64,000 nt of DNA from Acanthaster planci (taxonomy: Eukaryota; Echinodermata; Asteroidea; Valvatida; Acanthasteridae): the NCBI RefSeq assembly GCF_001949145.1, contig NW_019091480.1, forward strand, positions 966,238 to 1,030,237. The letters run 5' to 3'. This document shows positions 23,001-36,800 of the stretch, piece after piece. The notes under the pieces were generated by a model. That model did no database searches. It had not been told where the DNA came from and saw only the letters and a program-made list of their open reading frames with translations. The translations under genes were made by a program, and so were the position numbers. The stretch's first letter is position 1. The number at the start of each line of letters is the position of its first letter.

Positions 23001-26000
23001 CCATCACTGCTTTTTTTCCTCCAATTAACAAGGTCACACCAATTTAACATTAATCCCGAAAAAACGGGAGGTAGACATTTTTTGTCCAATATCGCCACAG
23101 TACCAATTTTATGGAGTTTACCCCATAAGTGTTTGTAAGCTCGTTGCGAACTCCAATGTACCAATGTGCAGCACGCATGTTTCCGAGACGGCCAGCCATA
23201 AGTGTATTTTTTTTCCACTGTAGTGCTCAATGAATGCGGCCTGAGGCCTGGCATGCGCCTGAAAACTTTCAACTGGAATTTCAACAAGCTTTGCGTGACA
23301 GTTCCTCTTTATTTTGTGAAGAATTCCCAAATTGGAAAATCCTCTGAAATTTCTTTTTGAAGAGCAGAAAACCTATCTACCCGGGGCAAATCCCTGGCAA
23401 ACATTGTCGTCCCTGTCGCCCCACACTTGGAACTTCTTTTGGTCATAATAATGAGAAAAATAGTTTGCCTCTTAATCGTTACCCCGAGTTCCAGAATCCA
23501 GCGTAATAGAACCGACTGAGGTACTATTCCATTATTCCATGCTCTGCTGTCCAAGCAGTCGGCCTGCTTTGAATACTCCAATATTCTTAATGTAAACGTT
23601 TTGGCTGCACCCGGCACTCAGTCAAGAAAACCGGGCCAAGTCCAAGAGAAAGGCCAGGCGGCCAGTTCCACACCAGGCGGTGGACCCCTATAGCCCGCGC
23701 CCAAGATCCAACTACGAGCTTTTTAACTGCAGCAATTTCAATACACGCTACTTGAGCTGCAATTACGGCGGCTGCAGGTACCAGACTTACCCTCGAATAG
23801 ATCTTCGAAAAGGAACCATGAAATTAATTTTTCTTAGAATCACTTTTTATGTATCTGTGTAAGACTGTTTGAAATCTTCTGTAAGTTACATGAACTGAAA
23901 AGTGCGCTTTTTAAACCTTCCCAATTGACCCGGCATTTCTGGACAAGTGAGGGCGCTTTTGCTCTGGTGTAAATCCTGGTAGACTTGGTTCAATTTTCAT
24001 GTTTCCATGTTCAAATTATGAACTCCAACATTTGCCATCTGACAACATTTCTTAGAAAAGGTTTGCTGGCTTATTGCCATTTACTCACTCAACATTAAAT
24101 TGCCGAAGGAAATCACATGTACGTTAGTAGTGTTTCAAAAATTCTAGATATTTTCTTTGCACCAATTTATGAAACAATGAGGTTTAGTGCCTTTAATGAC
24201 ATCATAGTTTGTCCTTAGCATAAAAAACAATAAAAGCTTCAAAATATGAGTTAAAATTTTAAAACAAAAATTTGAAATAGGTTAATTGGAGTCCAAGGTG
24301 CAATTTCAAGGGTTTTTAGTAAAATTTAGTAAAATGTTTCTCTTTCCTGGTCCCCTTAACGCGTTCTCAGTCCAATCACAAGGCCTAGAAAGAGTCCTGT
24401 ATTGGTATTTTTCGTCACTACATCCCCATGTCTGGAGGCGGTGCACAATGGGACCATTGTTATGATCTGTATCGTGTGTTGTACTGCAGTGTACAATAAC
24501 GAAGTCGTCTTGTTAGGAAACTGTTGACCGTGATCACACTTTCATTGTATCATTAATTACTTACTTTAGGTAAGGAACAAATTGAAATTTAGGAGACAGA
24601 CGTCATTTACTGTTTACCTGTTTCTTGGATATTTTGAGTGTGCTCGTCCGCTTTACTTATAATGGGGACCATTCCACCTTCCTCCTACTTCCCAACTGTA
24701 GTAGGGCTGGTCCGCTTAATGTTGACTTCTTACGGGCACGTACATTGCACCACTGACGTTGTCAGGGTCGCCCTCTGATTCTTGGTGGGTTCTCTATGTC
24801 ATCATCTTGGGCGTTTTACCAACAACTCGCAACCAGTGACACATCTTAATTTTAGGGGAGCTGGGTTGGGTTTCGACTGCTTCTGTTGCTTTCACCTGAC
24901 GAGATCTTCGTTGTGGATTTAACAGGCACCCCGTCAAGCCGTTGATTCGCTCTTGGCCATACTCGGCCTAGCTGAGATGATCATCAGCATCGTGACTGCC
25001 TCTATGTCCTGCTATGGCGTCTGCGCATGCTGCAACTCCTACACCCCTGTTACGGTATGTGGTCTTTACAGCTTTCGTTTCGAAAACAGTAGATGTCAAC
25101 CATCAATGATTTGATTTGTTTTTCATGGCTTCTGAAACGTTTCCATAAAGACACCCGGATAATAAATGAAATCTGAGTCAATAACGTGCACACGGCAAAA
25201 GGCCAATAGGCTCGTCTGCATCGGGACGATACTGCGGAATGACCAATCGGCACACTTTCGGATTTTATTACTTTCAATACATGCTTACAGTTTTGAATTT
25301 GGAATACGCCATTTTTTTTAAATTTAAAGGTGCAGTACGTGCCTCAACCAGCCAATGCACAGTTTGTACCCATGACGACCATCCAACAACAGCAGCAGGC
25401 TCCGGGCATCCGGTTTGCGGGGATGAATGCACCGCAGCAATTCCAGCAACACCCAATGCAGATGCCTGCTGCCGCTAGAGGTAGGTGTCATCCAGGCCCA
25501 TCCAGTACATACTACATTATGTTAAGAACCACTCTAGTGCAGAGGTGACTCCAAAATATACCCAGCAAGATATGGGACGGAGGTGTCCCCCCTTACGTGT
25601 CCAATCCCTACACACACTCTGGACTATTGTTATCTAACACATCCCCCTAGATGCCTGTAAAGAATTCCTGAAAATTCGATCAAACAATGACCAACACAAA
25701 GGCAGGGGTGCTTTCTGTCCGATATCTTGCACTATATACTCCAAAAGATCAATGTGTGATGCAGAGCCCACGTTATTAACCAGAAGCACCGACTTCTTCA
25801 TAGCAGACTCACAGAGACTCTGATATTTGAGAGATAAATGACCTGCTTGTGGTTGCCAGAGGACCATCAAATCATTTTAAGCCATGGTTTCGAAAGGAGT
25901 ACTGGACTCAAACTGGAGTCCAATTTTTTTGTTGCTTAATAGCACTCAGTATGCCGCCTTGCACCCGTCCTGGGTGAAACATTCACTCAGTATAGTCTCC

Positions 26001-26698
26001 TTGTATTGACCATCATTCTGCTTCCCTTGTACAAGTTCGGACTATTTTGGAAGAAAAGTTTGTTCATGACGTGTAAACAACAAAACTGTAAAGAAGTGGT
26101 CTCTTTGTCTCATCTGCAAGTTGTTTTACCTTAACATAAGGATTTGAAATGCAATGTAACCTTAAAGGATGTAAAACACCCCCACCCACCTACACACCCA
26201 GGCCACTTAGTGGGAAGACTGTGGCACGAACACATTGACGGAGATACAGTGCGAAGAATTTTGCAGTTGCAACCTTCTATTAAAGAAGCAAACCGTATAA
26301 AAAGGGAACTTATCATTTCCAAATCCCTACAGCTATATTGAACAAGTGAATCAAGTTTCTTCAGATCTATCTTGTTATGTTGAATCATAACAGGAACCTC
26401 GGCTGGTCCACAGTATGCCAATTCCCCCCAGGGAACTGCCTACGCTCCCCAACCCGTTGGAGGTCCTGCATTTCAAGCACCGCAGCCTGTGAATGTTGCC
26501 CCCCAGTCGACCGGCGTCGCTCCCCAGCAGGTGGTTGTCACTGTACCGGGCCAAGCCCCACCGACCAGGCCCGCTGGAGCCGGGATGCAGACGGCCGAAG
26601 GACCGCAGGTGTTTGGTAACCAGAAGGGCGTTGCCGAAACCGGAGGAAGTGAGCATTTCCATCACGATGACAAGAAAGGTCTTCTTGAAACTTCTTAA
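19861..26698 (+). CDS. Gene B: MS4A/CD20-like four-transmembrane protein (six coding exons)
   Basis: Joining 19861-20085, 21067-21129, 22786-22935, 24926-25054, 25330-25480 and 26394-26698 gives 340 aa with GT-AG introns and no frame break. TM1 is at about 36-59, TM2 at 70-87, TM3 at 97-122 and TM4 at 151-175. The TM3-TM4 loop is about 24 residues with CNPHP and a second Cys 12 residues on. TM4 ends CYGVCACC. The 150-residue tail is rich in Gln, Pro and Val and ends HFHHDDKKGLLETS. A plasma or vesicle membrane protein is inferred from the MS4A family; partner and signal are unknown. Intron 2 (21130-22785) shares an AT-rich block with C. Intron 3 (22936-24925) carries a MITE relative at about 23790-24360. 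Intron 5 is 0.9 kb. The ATG is the first in the exon. Confidence 0.8.
21067..21129 (+). CDS. Gene B coding exon 2 (TM2)
   Basis: 21 codons, FFLLTGILGLVAGYQ onward and ending RCM, between tctcttcag and GTAAGA. The product is identical to exon 2 of C. Confidence 0.85.
22786..22935 (+). CDS. Gene B coding exon 3 (TM3 and outer loop)
   Basis: 50 codons after ttttcgttccag. TM3 (VIAVMVMSILTAVAACQLL) is identical to C; the loop after it (ASDSHYYCNPHP) differs strongly from C and D. The donor is GTAAAT. Confidence 0.85.
23790..24360 (+). repeat. MITE-family copy in intron 3 of gene B
   Basis: From aaccatgaaattaattttt to ctggtccccttaa this matches, in opposite orientation, the element at 47368-47965, and matches intron 3 of D at about 57520-57990. 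The ends are eroded, so the borders are approximate. Confidence 0.5.
24926..25054 (+). CDS. Gene B coding exon 4 (TM4)
   Basis: 43 codons from APRQAVDSLLAILG to YTPVT, between gatttaacag and GTATGT. It differs from C and D only at the first two residues and in the cysteine cluster. Confidence 0.85.
25330..25480 (+). CDS. Gene B coding exon 5 (Gln-rich tail)
   Basis: It starts VQYVPQPANAQFVPM and ends in phase 1 before GTAGGT. The acceptor is an AAG (ttaaatttaaag) preceded by a T-run, shared with C. A five-Gln run is present. Confidence 0.8.
26394..26698 (+). CDS. Gene B terminal coding exon 6
   Basis: After aatcataacag the frame reads GTSAGPQYANSPQG and ends with the shared KKGLLETS then TAA. 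It lacks the TNYNVAPTQQ segment found at the same place in C and D, a short in-frame deletion. Confidence 0.85.
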
Positions 26699-29600
26699 AT
26701 CGCTGTCCAACTGTCAATGGTCCCTCCTTCCCAAAGCTTTTGTCGACTAGCGTTACATTTATTTTGAAGCGAATACCCACGGAAGTTAGAGGGCCAAACC
26801 AGCTAAGAAAATGAAACAAAGTCTTTTATGAAATAGTTTCCAAACGGTTCAAAACCAAGTTTGCCTAATCAAACCCTTCTGAATATGTAAATATGAGGCG
26901 TGCTTTGTAGTGTAGAAAATTGCTATTATTACAGCACTTATATCTTCTTTTGGTAAGGTATCTGTCATTTGTTATGCACATTAGAACATTGTTTAATATT
27001 GCGCATTAGAGATGTCATTATTATTACATATTTTATTGTTAAACGGACACACATCTTTATAATTGCTTTTATATTCATTGCTATATGGCAGTTTCCGCTA
27101 TGTCAGGAATAGCAATTATTTCCATTAAAAGAGACAGACATGTTTTGGTGGGAGAAGGTATAAAGGTATGAGTGCTGAAGAAAAGGATTTTTAGTTAATT
27201 GGAAAGATTGCACTTAACTTGTCTTAGAAAATGTGGTAGGTAGCAGATGAATGCAATTGTGGATCGGAGTCTAAGATTTCATTATTACTCAGTTTGGCAT
27301 AACGAGGATGACTTTCTGCATACTCTACGTTTTGCTTCAGTGTGAAATCGTTCGTGACTTTACTGAGTGTCCAGCTTTCCTCCTAATTTAATGAAAGAAT
27401 CATTTTAGTGCCCAGAGAGAATCGGTTTAAAGTGTCTTTGCATTTCAACATTTACTTGGAGCAGTCTTGCGATTAATACGGTTCATTTGAATTTGTTTTG
27501 TTGAAGCTTTTCGGGGAAGGTGGTCAAATTTTAGCTTAAACCTGTGGCAAACATTTTTCACATTCATGCTAATTTTTGCGATATTTCTATTTGTTTTAGT
27601 AGTTGGATAAGTAAAAGTAGACTTTAAACGGTAAGAAACACTAGCAGGAAAAAAGGGCTGTTGAAAAAAGCTGAGGAGTGATAACTTAACGAGAGGTTAT
27701 TTTTATGTTAATTGATGACTGCCTTACTTCTGTTGTACAAAATTCTGTCAACCTCAAATTGACAATTTTGCAAATCACTGTTAACAGAAATAACACAAAA
27801 ATGAACAACGCTTGAGAAATTCCAAAATCGCAAGCGAAACAAATAAAATCCTGCCTTGATATCACGTGCTTTGCTTTTAGATATCATGCAAAGGAATTCC
27901 TCAGATTATGAGAAAATGACAGGAACATGAGGATCCCACGAAACAAATTTCAGTGAGAAAAAAAATCGATATACCTTCTTACAATATGTAATTCGAGCTT
28001 ACGTTTAAATTGCATTTGACTGTGTAAAGAATCTCAGTTTCAAAATTCCGTTCGCTTCCATTCTGAATTTGATAACACCAATTGGGAAAGACAGTAGACA
28101 AAATTAACCGTGATGGAGAAAAAAGAAGTCTTGAGTGCTTTCAAACAGAAAATAGATGAAACAAACCAGAGACAAAATTGCGTTCGTACTAAAACTAAAT
28201 TGTGCACATTCCTGCAGAAAAGAAATACAGTGTGCTCAAAGGCAATACGTCTGCATGCATGGACCAAGCGTGAGAGGAAGAATTCTGAAAAGGAAAACTA
28301 GCTGAGATTGTCAAAGACAACAGTTCATAGATCAAAAATGTTATATAACTGACTTGGGTGACTTTCAGTCTCCTCATGTGCCGCTGTTCTGATGAGTCAA
28401 GTTAATGAAAACCCTTGGAAAGATTCAAAACAAAAAGCATTAAGGTAGTTGGTTTTATAATTTAATTTTGTGGGAAATGGTGTCTGTAAATAAAATCATT
28501 ATTATTTTTATAAAAAGAATATGACCCGTTAGATTGAATATATTGGATAGAAATTATGCTTTCTTATCTTGAATTGTTCACATTCTAATGTTGTTTTGTA
28601 CTCGTTTTAAGGTTACTATCTTTGTTACAATAAAGCATGATTTTAAAGGTGTGCCTTTGAAGGCTGTTCTTTGTTCAAGTTACAAATAGTGACGTTGTAG
28701 AAATTTTCAAACAATTGTTTGCCCAAGGTCTAAAAGCAGACATTAGGCCAGTTTTCTGTCTCCCGATCAACCTGATGAAGCTCTACTTCATGGAGGAGTG
28801 GGGTCAGTTGGTTAAATGTTTGAATATTCATGATTGAAACAAAAAATTCATGTTGTCATTGGAAACTACCGACTATGGGAAACCTATAAAGACCAGCGGT
28901 GAAGGAACCGTCCTTCTTGTGCTGTGTTTCAATCAAAGAAACCTTTTTTTTTACACTTTGGTAACAAACACACTATAAATGAGTAACATGGCATTTATTA
29001 TCAAAATGGTGTCATGATTTGTGTAACCTTGTATATTCTAATCGAATTGAACGTATATTTTGCGATTTTAAATTACAGCAAATGAAAATGAATACTCAAA
29101 AAGGGTCACGGTAAAAGACAGATTTTCAGCGAATAAAATTGCACATTTGTTGTAATTGAGAAAGAATACGTCAATCCGAAAGCCCAGTCACATATTTGTC
29201 ACCTCTTTATGAGACATAATGCACATTAACTGATTTGAGGGATACAAAACGAAGTCGAATGCTTGTTATTGTCAAATTGAAACCAGGTTTTAGACGTTTT
29301 CAAAATCTACGCTAAATTGAAATTCCATTTTACAAATTAGATCGCACATTTTCTGAATTTTTCTGAATTTTCTTAATTGACCACGGGACAGCCTAGTTTG
29401 GGGGGGGCTGTAGTCCGCAGTTGTGAGATACTCTGAAATAAACCAACTCAGGATTAAACCTTAGGCTGTGCATTGGAGGTTGGCTCTGAAATCTGTGATT
29501 ATGAGACATGTTATAGCCCAGTCAATATTAATGAGCATGCAATTTTTGAACCTTTCAGAACATGGAAATCGGGAAAAACGTGGAAGATGTGAAGAAGTGT

Positions 29601-30986
29601 CAGTAAACGTTAACTTCAATTTGTGTTTTCAGCAACCGATTGAAGAAAAGGCCAAAGACGGCACTTTGACGGTTTTTTCATCCCCGCTAATATGGTTTTT
29701 ATGGCAATTACACTCACCACCTTAACGTAATGACGAGGAATATAACAAAATCAAAATAATAGTAATAGCGTTCAAGAGATAGCACTAAAATGAAGATGGA
29801 TGGAACTCACAAGTAAAACTAGTGGAGTGCGAGCTTCCTGGTTTTTTTCTGGATTTCCCAAACCTGAAACGTGCATTGCGAGTTTTTACCGGCCATCGGA
29901 TTTCCGCCCGAGGTATTAAGGTGAAGCCAAGTACATGTAGTTAACTTGCTTTGAAACAAGGCAAACTAGGCCTAGTATGTCAAATCGCATGTCAGAAATC
30001 GATGTACCATGTACATGTATTTACACATATGCAGCGTGCACTTAGAGCCCATGTGGCTGTCGTGCAGATTTTGTAAAATGCAAGTGAATATGAAGTGCCG
30101 GCTACGTGTTGACGCGACAATAAAGAGGAAAAAAGGGTCACTGAACACATTGTATAGGCCTACTGAACAACATTGAACAACATACATGTAGGCCTACCGG
30201 TGAGAAATGACTCCACTATAGTCGTGCGTCGACCGTTTCCCCTTAGGTTAACATTAAACTTAGTTGTCTTTCAACAAATTGTTTCTCGAAACGAATACTG
30301 AATAATTAGTTGCTCTTGGTGTGGTTACTGAAACATGTTAGTAGCAGGTTGGGACAATTTACCGCCATCTCGATCTTCCTCGTTGAAAAAAATAGTTGAT
30401 GGCCAGAGAGGAAGTCGAGTAGGCCTGCGTAACTGCAGTTGGCTGCGTACAGCGGGAAGTAGACTGGTCCTCACCCCCATCTGTAACATGCAGAACCCTT
30501 TGTGCTGGCATATTATACACCCGCGCTACACGTTTTAGCTAGGGTAATTAGTACAACAGCATCATACGCTGGTCGCATGCTTCATCGATAGCATTATGAC
30601 CATCATGCGTCACGTGGGACTTTTTTTTTCTGATTAGCAAAAGCTTTGATCCTTAGGGCCAGGGCTTTAACTCTCAAGGCGAAGGTCAACGTTTTGACCC
30701 AGTGGCGTAGCAAAGGCTTCTTGGGGGTAGGGTGCCAGAGTCAATTTGCCGACTTGTAACTTTTTCGCCAACCTCGTAACGTGTTAATTTCACAAAGTGA
30801 TATGTGGTACGCTACATTTTATGTTTCGGGGAAATGCTGACGGCCAGCATACAGTGTATATCATTTATTCATTTGCCAATTCAGCGATTGAGTTGTAATT
30901 CGTAATGACATGTCACATGTTAATGTATTTGACCTTGAGGATCACAGCCTGAGCAAGCCTGCTTCAGCACTCGGCCGATGAAAAAT
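26699..30986. other. 3' flank of gene B and spacer to gene C
   Basis: The first 2 kb is the 3' UTR or flank and parallels 40019-41760 downstream of C and 62714-63350 downstream of D, including ttccattaaaagagacag (ATTAAA at 27124) and gtaaataaaatcatt (near 28487). The word gttacaataaagcat near 28626 is the empty site for the insertion seen after C. From about 30240 the C 5' flank begins, with a short run of tcaaggc-type words near 30655-30700. No gene was seen. Confidence 0.5.
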
Positions 30987-31114
30987 GGGACCAGGAACCA
31001 GTCTAGGATGGAAGCTTCGTCGACAGACATATGGGATGACAGCACACAAATTCGCTGGGTGGCAAATGAAATTGTAAACTGACTCGGGAAATCACCACTC
31101 TGCTGTTCACCCAG
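30987..31114 (+). promoter_or_regulatory. Candidate noncoding 5' exon, gene C
   Basis: It opens gggaccaggaaccagtcta, as in B and D, and ends ttcacccag before GTAAGTAAATTCACTG. It would splice to the acceptor at 33598. The upstream words ttgaggatcac and gcctgagc are shared with D. Confidence 0.45.
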
Positions 31115-33607
31115 GTAAGTAAATTCACTGTAAATCGGACCCTTGTACTGTGCAGGAATACCCTGGGTTCAGTCAGGTTTGGCAAGACGAAAGTGGGGCT
31201 TTTTAAAAAGATTCCATCATACACGTTTTCGTGAGGAATTGTTTATACGCCACTCTTTCCCGTACACTTCAGTGGCACGCGCATGTTGATGACGATGTGC
31301 CGATTTGCAGTGTGGAATTGGTAGGCCTTGGGTGCGGTTTGTCTGCCATGCATCATGATACATACTGTACATGGCTGCCAGTAACCGGGATGAGGAAATT
31401 CGGTCCTATTGGAAGAGTTTAAGAAAAGTGGTGGTGCAATGGTCATTGTCGTGCATGACATAGGCCTATAGGCCTAGTGGTTAGGTGAGAATGAATCTAG
31501 TTTTTACATGGAGCCGGACGGACGATACGAGCGGGCTGCTGCGCTTTCTCCTCTGCTATGGTACTCTGTCTGGCACCACTTTTTTGGCCAAAGATCGTAT
31601 AGCACCGCGTATTCACTTCGCCATGAATACGCGTAATGCGTCGTGTTGTAATGGCATGAGTGGGCGTCGTTTGGGTAGGAATACGGTACACCTGCGCAGT
31701 GCATGTTTATGCAACAGGTGCAGGCGCCGCGCGCCAGCCGGCACCCACACCTGTTATGCCTGCGCCTATAGATGCATTAACATACACGCAGGAATGGCAC
31801 CCATGCAGCCACTTGCAGCCATGTAAAACAAAAATACATAATTCACGGTAATGACCCAGTGAAGAGGGCCTAAAAAATCTGGGATTTTTTTAAATGAATA
31901 TTCACAGATGGGGCGGTTACTTTCACAGAATTCATTCGTGAGAGTTCTCACGATGCAATGGATTCTCGAAACAGAAAACTATCGGAATGACAGGCGCGAA
32001 ACTTGCCATCCAATACAACAACTGGCGTTTCGTCATTCACTGTCAAGGGATGGAATTCAGGACGAATGGTTGATGTACGTTTTCACAAACTCAAGCAGCA
32101 CGTCCTATAACAGAGCATGTTATGATCTCTTCAAATCATGTATTTTCATGTATGTCAGACCTCACAAAAGAGGGAAAAACACGCACTTGAATAACTGTTT
32201 TTGGTAGCCTAAGAGGGGTTTCCCGCGAAACGTGCACCGCACTGTCTAGTATGGTGCCAGCTTAAGGAGGCCGACTCAGTTGTTCTGTGGCAGATTTGGC
32301 CATACGCGATTCTAGACCGTAGGTCTCAAGAGGTAAACATAGTGACCTAAAATATACCATAAGTAATTGATAACTCCCAAAAGAAAATTGATTCAAACAG
32401 ATCAGCACTAATCATAGAGTACATGATTATAACACATACTCCAAAAAAAATCTAAATTACCCAACAGTTCAGAAATATTTCTATTCCCCTCTGAAACTAT
32501 GAAAAGATATCAGTTAAGCTCTATTTTGTAATTGCACACATTATTAATCTAGAGGGCTGTATATTTATCCGTACATAGCAAAAAGAAAACCAGCGTACAA
32601 GCATCTTGTTCACTCTAACATTTATGTACTACTACTATGATATAGTTTTAAGCAACAGGTTCATCCTTTTGTTGTTTCGGTCATCAAATATAAATTCGGT
32701 ACGTCCAGGTTTCAGTTGCCGGTAAAGAATGCTGTAGTTTTAACTCAGTGTAAAGACACGCAGATATGGTTACGTTTTATCGAGAACCAACGGTGCAATA
32801 GGCTCGTAAATTTCACATTACATGGAACACTCTTACTCTTCCTGGTGAAATTCAGGACTGTGTTGTTTTCGGCTTAAAACCACTAGTCTCGTAGACTTCC
32901 ATTAACTCAGAAATTGGAGGTTGGAACCTGGAACACATCTCCCTCTTGCTAGTGCTGTTTATTTCTTTATGGTATTTGATCTTTTTCTAGTTCGTTGCTT
33001 GTTTTTTAGTATCTGACTTTGTATTGTTATTTCTCCATGTTTTATTTCTGTATATATGTGTGAGTTTTTTTTACTGCTTTTCTCATGCCCTTGAACTGTT
33101 TGATTGGTGTCAGTTTACTGTCTCTCAGTCTTGCTGTTAGAGCGTTTGTTTAAATTGAGTTGTCTATCGTCTGGTTTCGTATCTGTACAGATGCAGCATT
33201 AGATGTCTGTTACTCTGTATGTAGGCCTGTTTGTAATTTATCTATCTGCCTGTCCCACATCATCTTGTTTGCGGTTTTTCTTAATTTAAAGTTGTCTGTC
33301 TGTTTTTGCGTTTTTTCTGTTTTGTATTTTTGTATGTAATTACGTGTTTTTTGCATTCTTCCTGGCGAGATAAATAGTTAAATAACAAGAATGAACTAGA
33401 CTTGATTCTAGTCCGGGTCTTCTGTAACGTTGTCGGCGTTTACGTTTCGCGTCGGTACTTGCTTCGCGCCCTAGTGTGTACATTTCCATCATAATGGCAG
33501 CAACATAGTGTCACGTGACGAGAACCATGTATTCATGCAGATGCTTTAATTTAATCGTATATTTTGCCCCGTTGGCATTTTGGGTTATCTTTTTCCAGCC
33601 AGTCATC

Positions 33608-33829
33608 ATGACTCCGACCAGTCAGCCCGGTGTGATCACGCAGCAGTCTGGCCAGCCGCTGAGAACTGGCCCTAGCCCCAACACGCCTTACAAGAAGGTC
33701 CCCGGACTGATGGGATTATCGATAGTCCACATCGTGCTGGGGAGTCTGAGTACTCTCTTGGGGATCGTTGCTATAGTGCTTCGCTGCAATTCTTCGTATG
33801 CTGGATGGGGTATCTGGAGTGGACTTGTG
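33608..33829 (+). CDS. Gene C coding exon 1 (N-terminus, TM1)
   Basis: 74 codons from MTPTSQPGVITQQSG to WSGLV, then GTGAGT. The acceptor tttttccag ends at 33598. One Gln codon is missing relative to B, and VLRCN replaces IIRCS after TM1. Confidence 0.85.
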
Positions 33830-36800
33830 GTGAGTGGCGTCAATTACGTTTTTCAATTTTGTTGGAGTTCAGAGGGGAATTAGCCTTTTGTGAACTAAAT
33901 TTGAGTAAAATCTGGTACCCTGAATTCCTTTTAACTTCCGTGAACATAATTAGAATTTTCCATACCACAGACACTGTTGCTATACCTCATGACTTAGGGC
34001 AAGGTTTTGCTTTATATAGCTACAGAAGAAAATGTCTTCCATCAATATGCTGTTTTCATGGATAAGAAGGGCACAAAGGAACCAATCTATTCCAAAGATG
34101 GGTGCTATGCAAAAGCTTGCCCTGAAACACGAGGTATAGCAACAGTGTTTAGTCTGGGGTTTTCAAATTGTTGTGTTTATGTGCAATCATAACACTTTCT
34201 GAGCGCTTCCTGGAAATCATTTTGTTAACACGAATATGAAAGAAATTATATCGTTGATATGTAGGCTTATGTCAGTTTATGTGCCACGCGTTGGGGACAC
34301 GTATTATGTCATATGAAATACCTATGAAATATTTTGCTGGGATAGAAAGTTTTGGAGAAATGGATTTTCGACATCCGTGAAAATGAAATAGAAAAATGTA
34401 TTGAAAATAATTGTTTCCTCCGTTTATATGGTTAAATGGAACAGAAGATTTGTTTGAACTTTTTTCATAAAATAATGGAAAAATTCATACTAAGCATGTT
34501 CAGACTTTTAGTGGATTGTGTTAAGCAGTTGAACTTTACACAACGTTAAGCTTATGAACTATGTCACAGCATGACAGAAAATTTGTTGTTGTAGTGACCT
34601 TAGATAAATGATACGGGACTTATTTCTGATTTCGTCACTTTGTTTCTATAGTTTTTCCTCTTGACTGGAATTCTGGGTTTGGTCGCTGGGTATCAAAAGA
34701 ACAATAGATGCATGGTAAGATATGATTCTTTCCTTTCCAGTAAACAGAGCATTAGCTATTGATTATCCACCTTAAGTAGAAGCAACCCGTCATTGTTGAA
34801 AAGCGCAGAGTTGATGGGGAGTGTTCATTTTGTTGGTATCGACGCGGCCGCATTTCATTGTCGTTTGTGAACAACTGCACGTCCCACCAAATGACCCTCT
34901 GTGGCCGGGAAAGTTGCGCCCTCTCTTGGTCCAGCTCGGGGCTCATTGCTGGCCGATGACGGCTTGAAACTTTGGACTTCAAATTGTATTGGGTCAGTGG
35001 TGTTTGAGCTTCGTGTTTACACAAGGGAAAGAGTTTTCTTCTAAATCCTTTCTGATTGGAAGCTCTGCGTCACTTGTAAACGAGAGACAGGCTGGTGGCA
35101 ACTTGCATGTTGCACGCGCGACGTATAGGTTCTAAGCGGGAACCACACGTTTCAACAGAAATCGGTCGCGTCCTCGTGCGGCTCTTCACTTCGTTATCAG
35201 AATACCAAATTGTATGCAAAATTGAGGTGCTGTCAGACACTGGGAAAGCCCACACCGAATCATGCATCATGGGAATTTTGTCGAGCGTGGTCGGCTGACT
35301 AGAATCGGGATTCAAGCTGGTTCATTCCTTGTTACTAATAATGTTCCTTTTGTAGCCTGAAACGATTAACGGCTTTTAGGGGACAAAAATTTGAAAAAAA
35401 TAGGGCGAGTTTTTGTTCTCAAGTTCCAATTTTTATAGTTTGGCAGGTACTAAAGAATATTCTGAAGAAAAGTAGTACATGAACAGTCGAACCTCGTCAA
35501 AATGGAATATAAAATATAACATTCTGCTTAAAACAAGGACATTTTAGGTCCCAGTCTTTTGTTTTTCTTTATTTCTCATTCAGGGTTGTTAAAAATCTTG
35601 ATTTTTGTTAAACAAAAAATCAGATTTTTAAAAATTCAATCAGATTTAGTTTGATAAAATCCTTTTATTTTAGTCGATCTTGTTTTCAAGTCCAGGAAAG
35701 CTTTTGTCCTGACGTTAAACACATGGAACACCCTGTGATGATTAATAAAGGACCCACTGTTGACTGCTTTGGCTAAAAATGTCGCATATCGAAGTGTTTA
35801 TTTTAATCCAAAATCTTGCTAAGTTGAGTTACCTGTATGCTGAATTACATACAAACTCTTGGTATAAATAAATATTTCAGTGATAAAACATGATGATCAA
35901 AGATAGGTGTGTTTGCGTCTTCAATTCGGATAAAACTCTTATACTCTAATTTTATTATATTATTTATAACATTTTGTGAGAGTTTATTGAATGAGTACAC
36001 AATCTTTGGTGTTCCAGTTTTCATGATTATAGCAATATATCATACATGTATTTCTAAATGCATTTAAATGGAATGTCTATTCCATTAACAGGTTTTCTCA
36101 ACTGAAAAACTCAAATGACTTGACTCTCTTTCACATTGTTAAAACCATCCATGCGCAAAGTGGTAGTACGCGTTCCAAATTCCAACTTGTAACCAGTTCC
36201 AAACAAAACTCTCTGTCTTCATTTTTCTTTACTAAAAAAAACGCTAAAGATAAGTAAAGATAAATGTACATGTGTAACTGTTTTGAGGCATCAGTATGTG
36301 AATCTCTTCCTTTTAAATACCCAAACGAAAAGGTTTCTCTATAAGTAAGGTGATTTTATTTAGTGATGTGTTAATTTTGTGATTTAAATCAATGACTTAA
36401 ATCGATTTATTTAAATGAATTTACCTTGTTTTCATTCCTCATAAAAATTCCCTTCATAGCAAGGAAGTCTAGAGGACCTCATACCAATGACGTGCAACCG
36501 TTTTAAACATAGGCCTACAGTTTGTATTTAAGAACGGGTGCAGAACCGGGGCCGGGGTCTCCTAAGGAGACCTGTTCCACGTAATTTTGAAACAAAAATG
36601 AAAGGCACTTTTTCTTAGTATGTTGGATTCCCCTTTTAATTGAAGCTCTGGAATGTAGCTTCGTACTTTGTAATTAAAGGCAACAAAAGTTTATAAAGTT
36701 TCACCTTTTATATGCTCCCCACACAAAACAAGTTTGCTGCCACCCACCCCGATGCTTTTGGATCAGTCTTTGTCGATGTTTGTTGTCAGTTTCCATCAAT

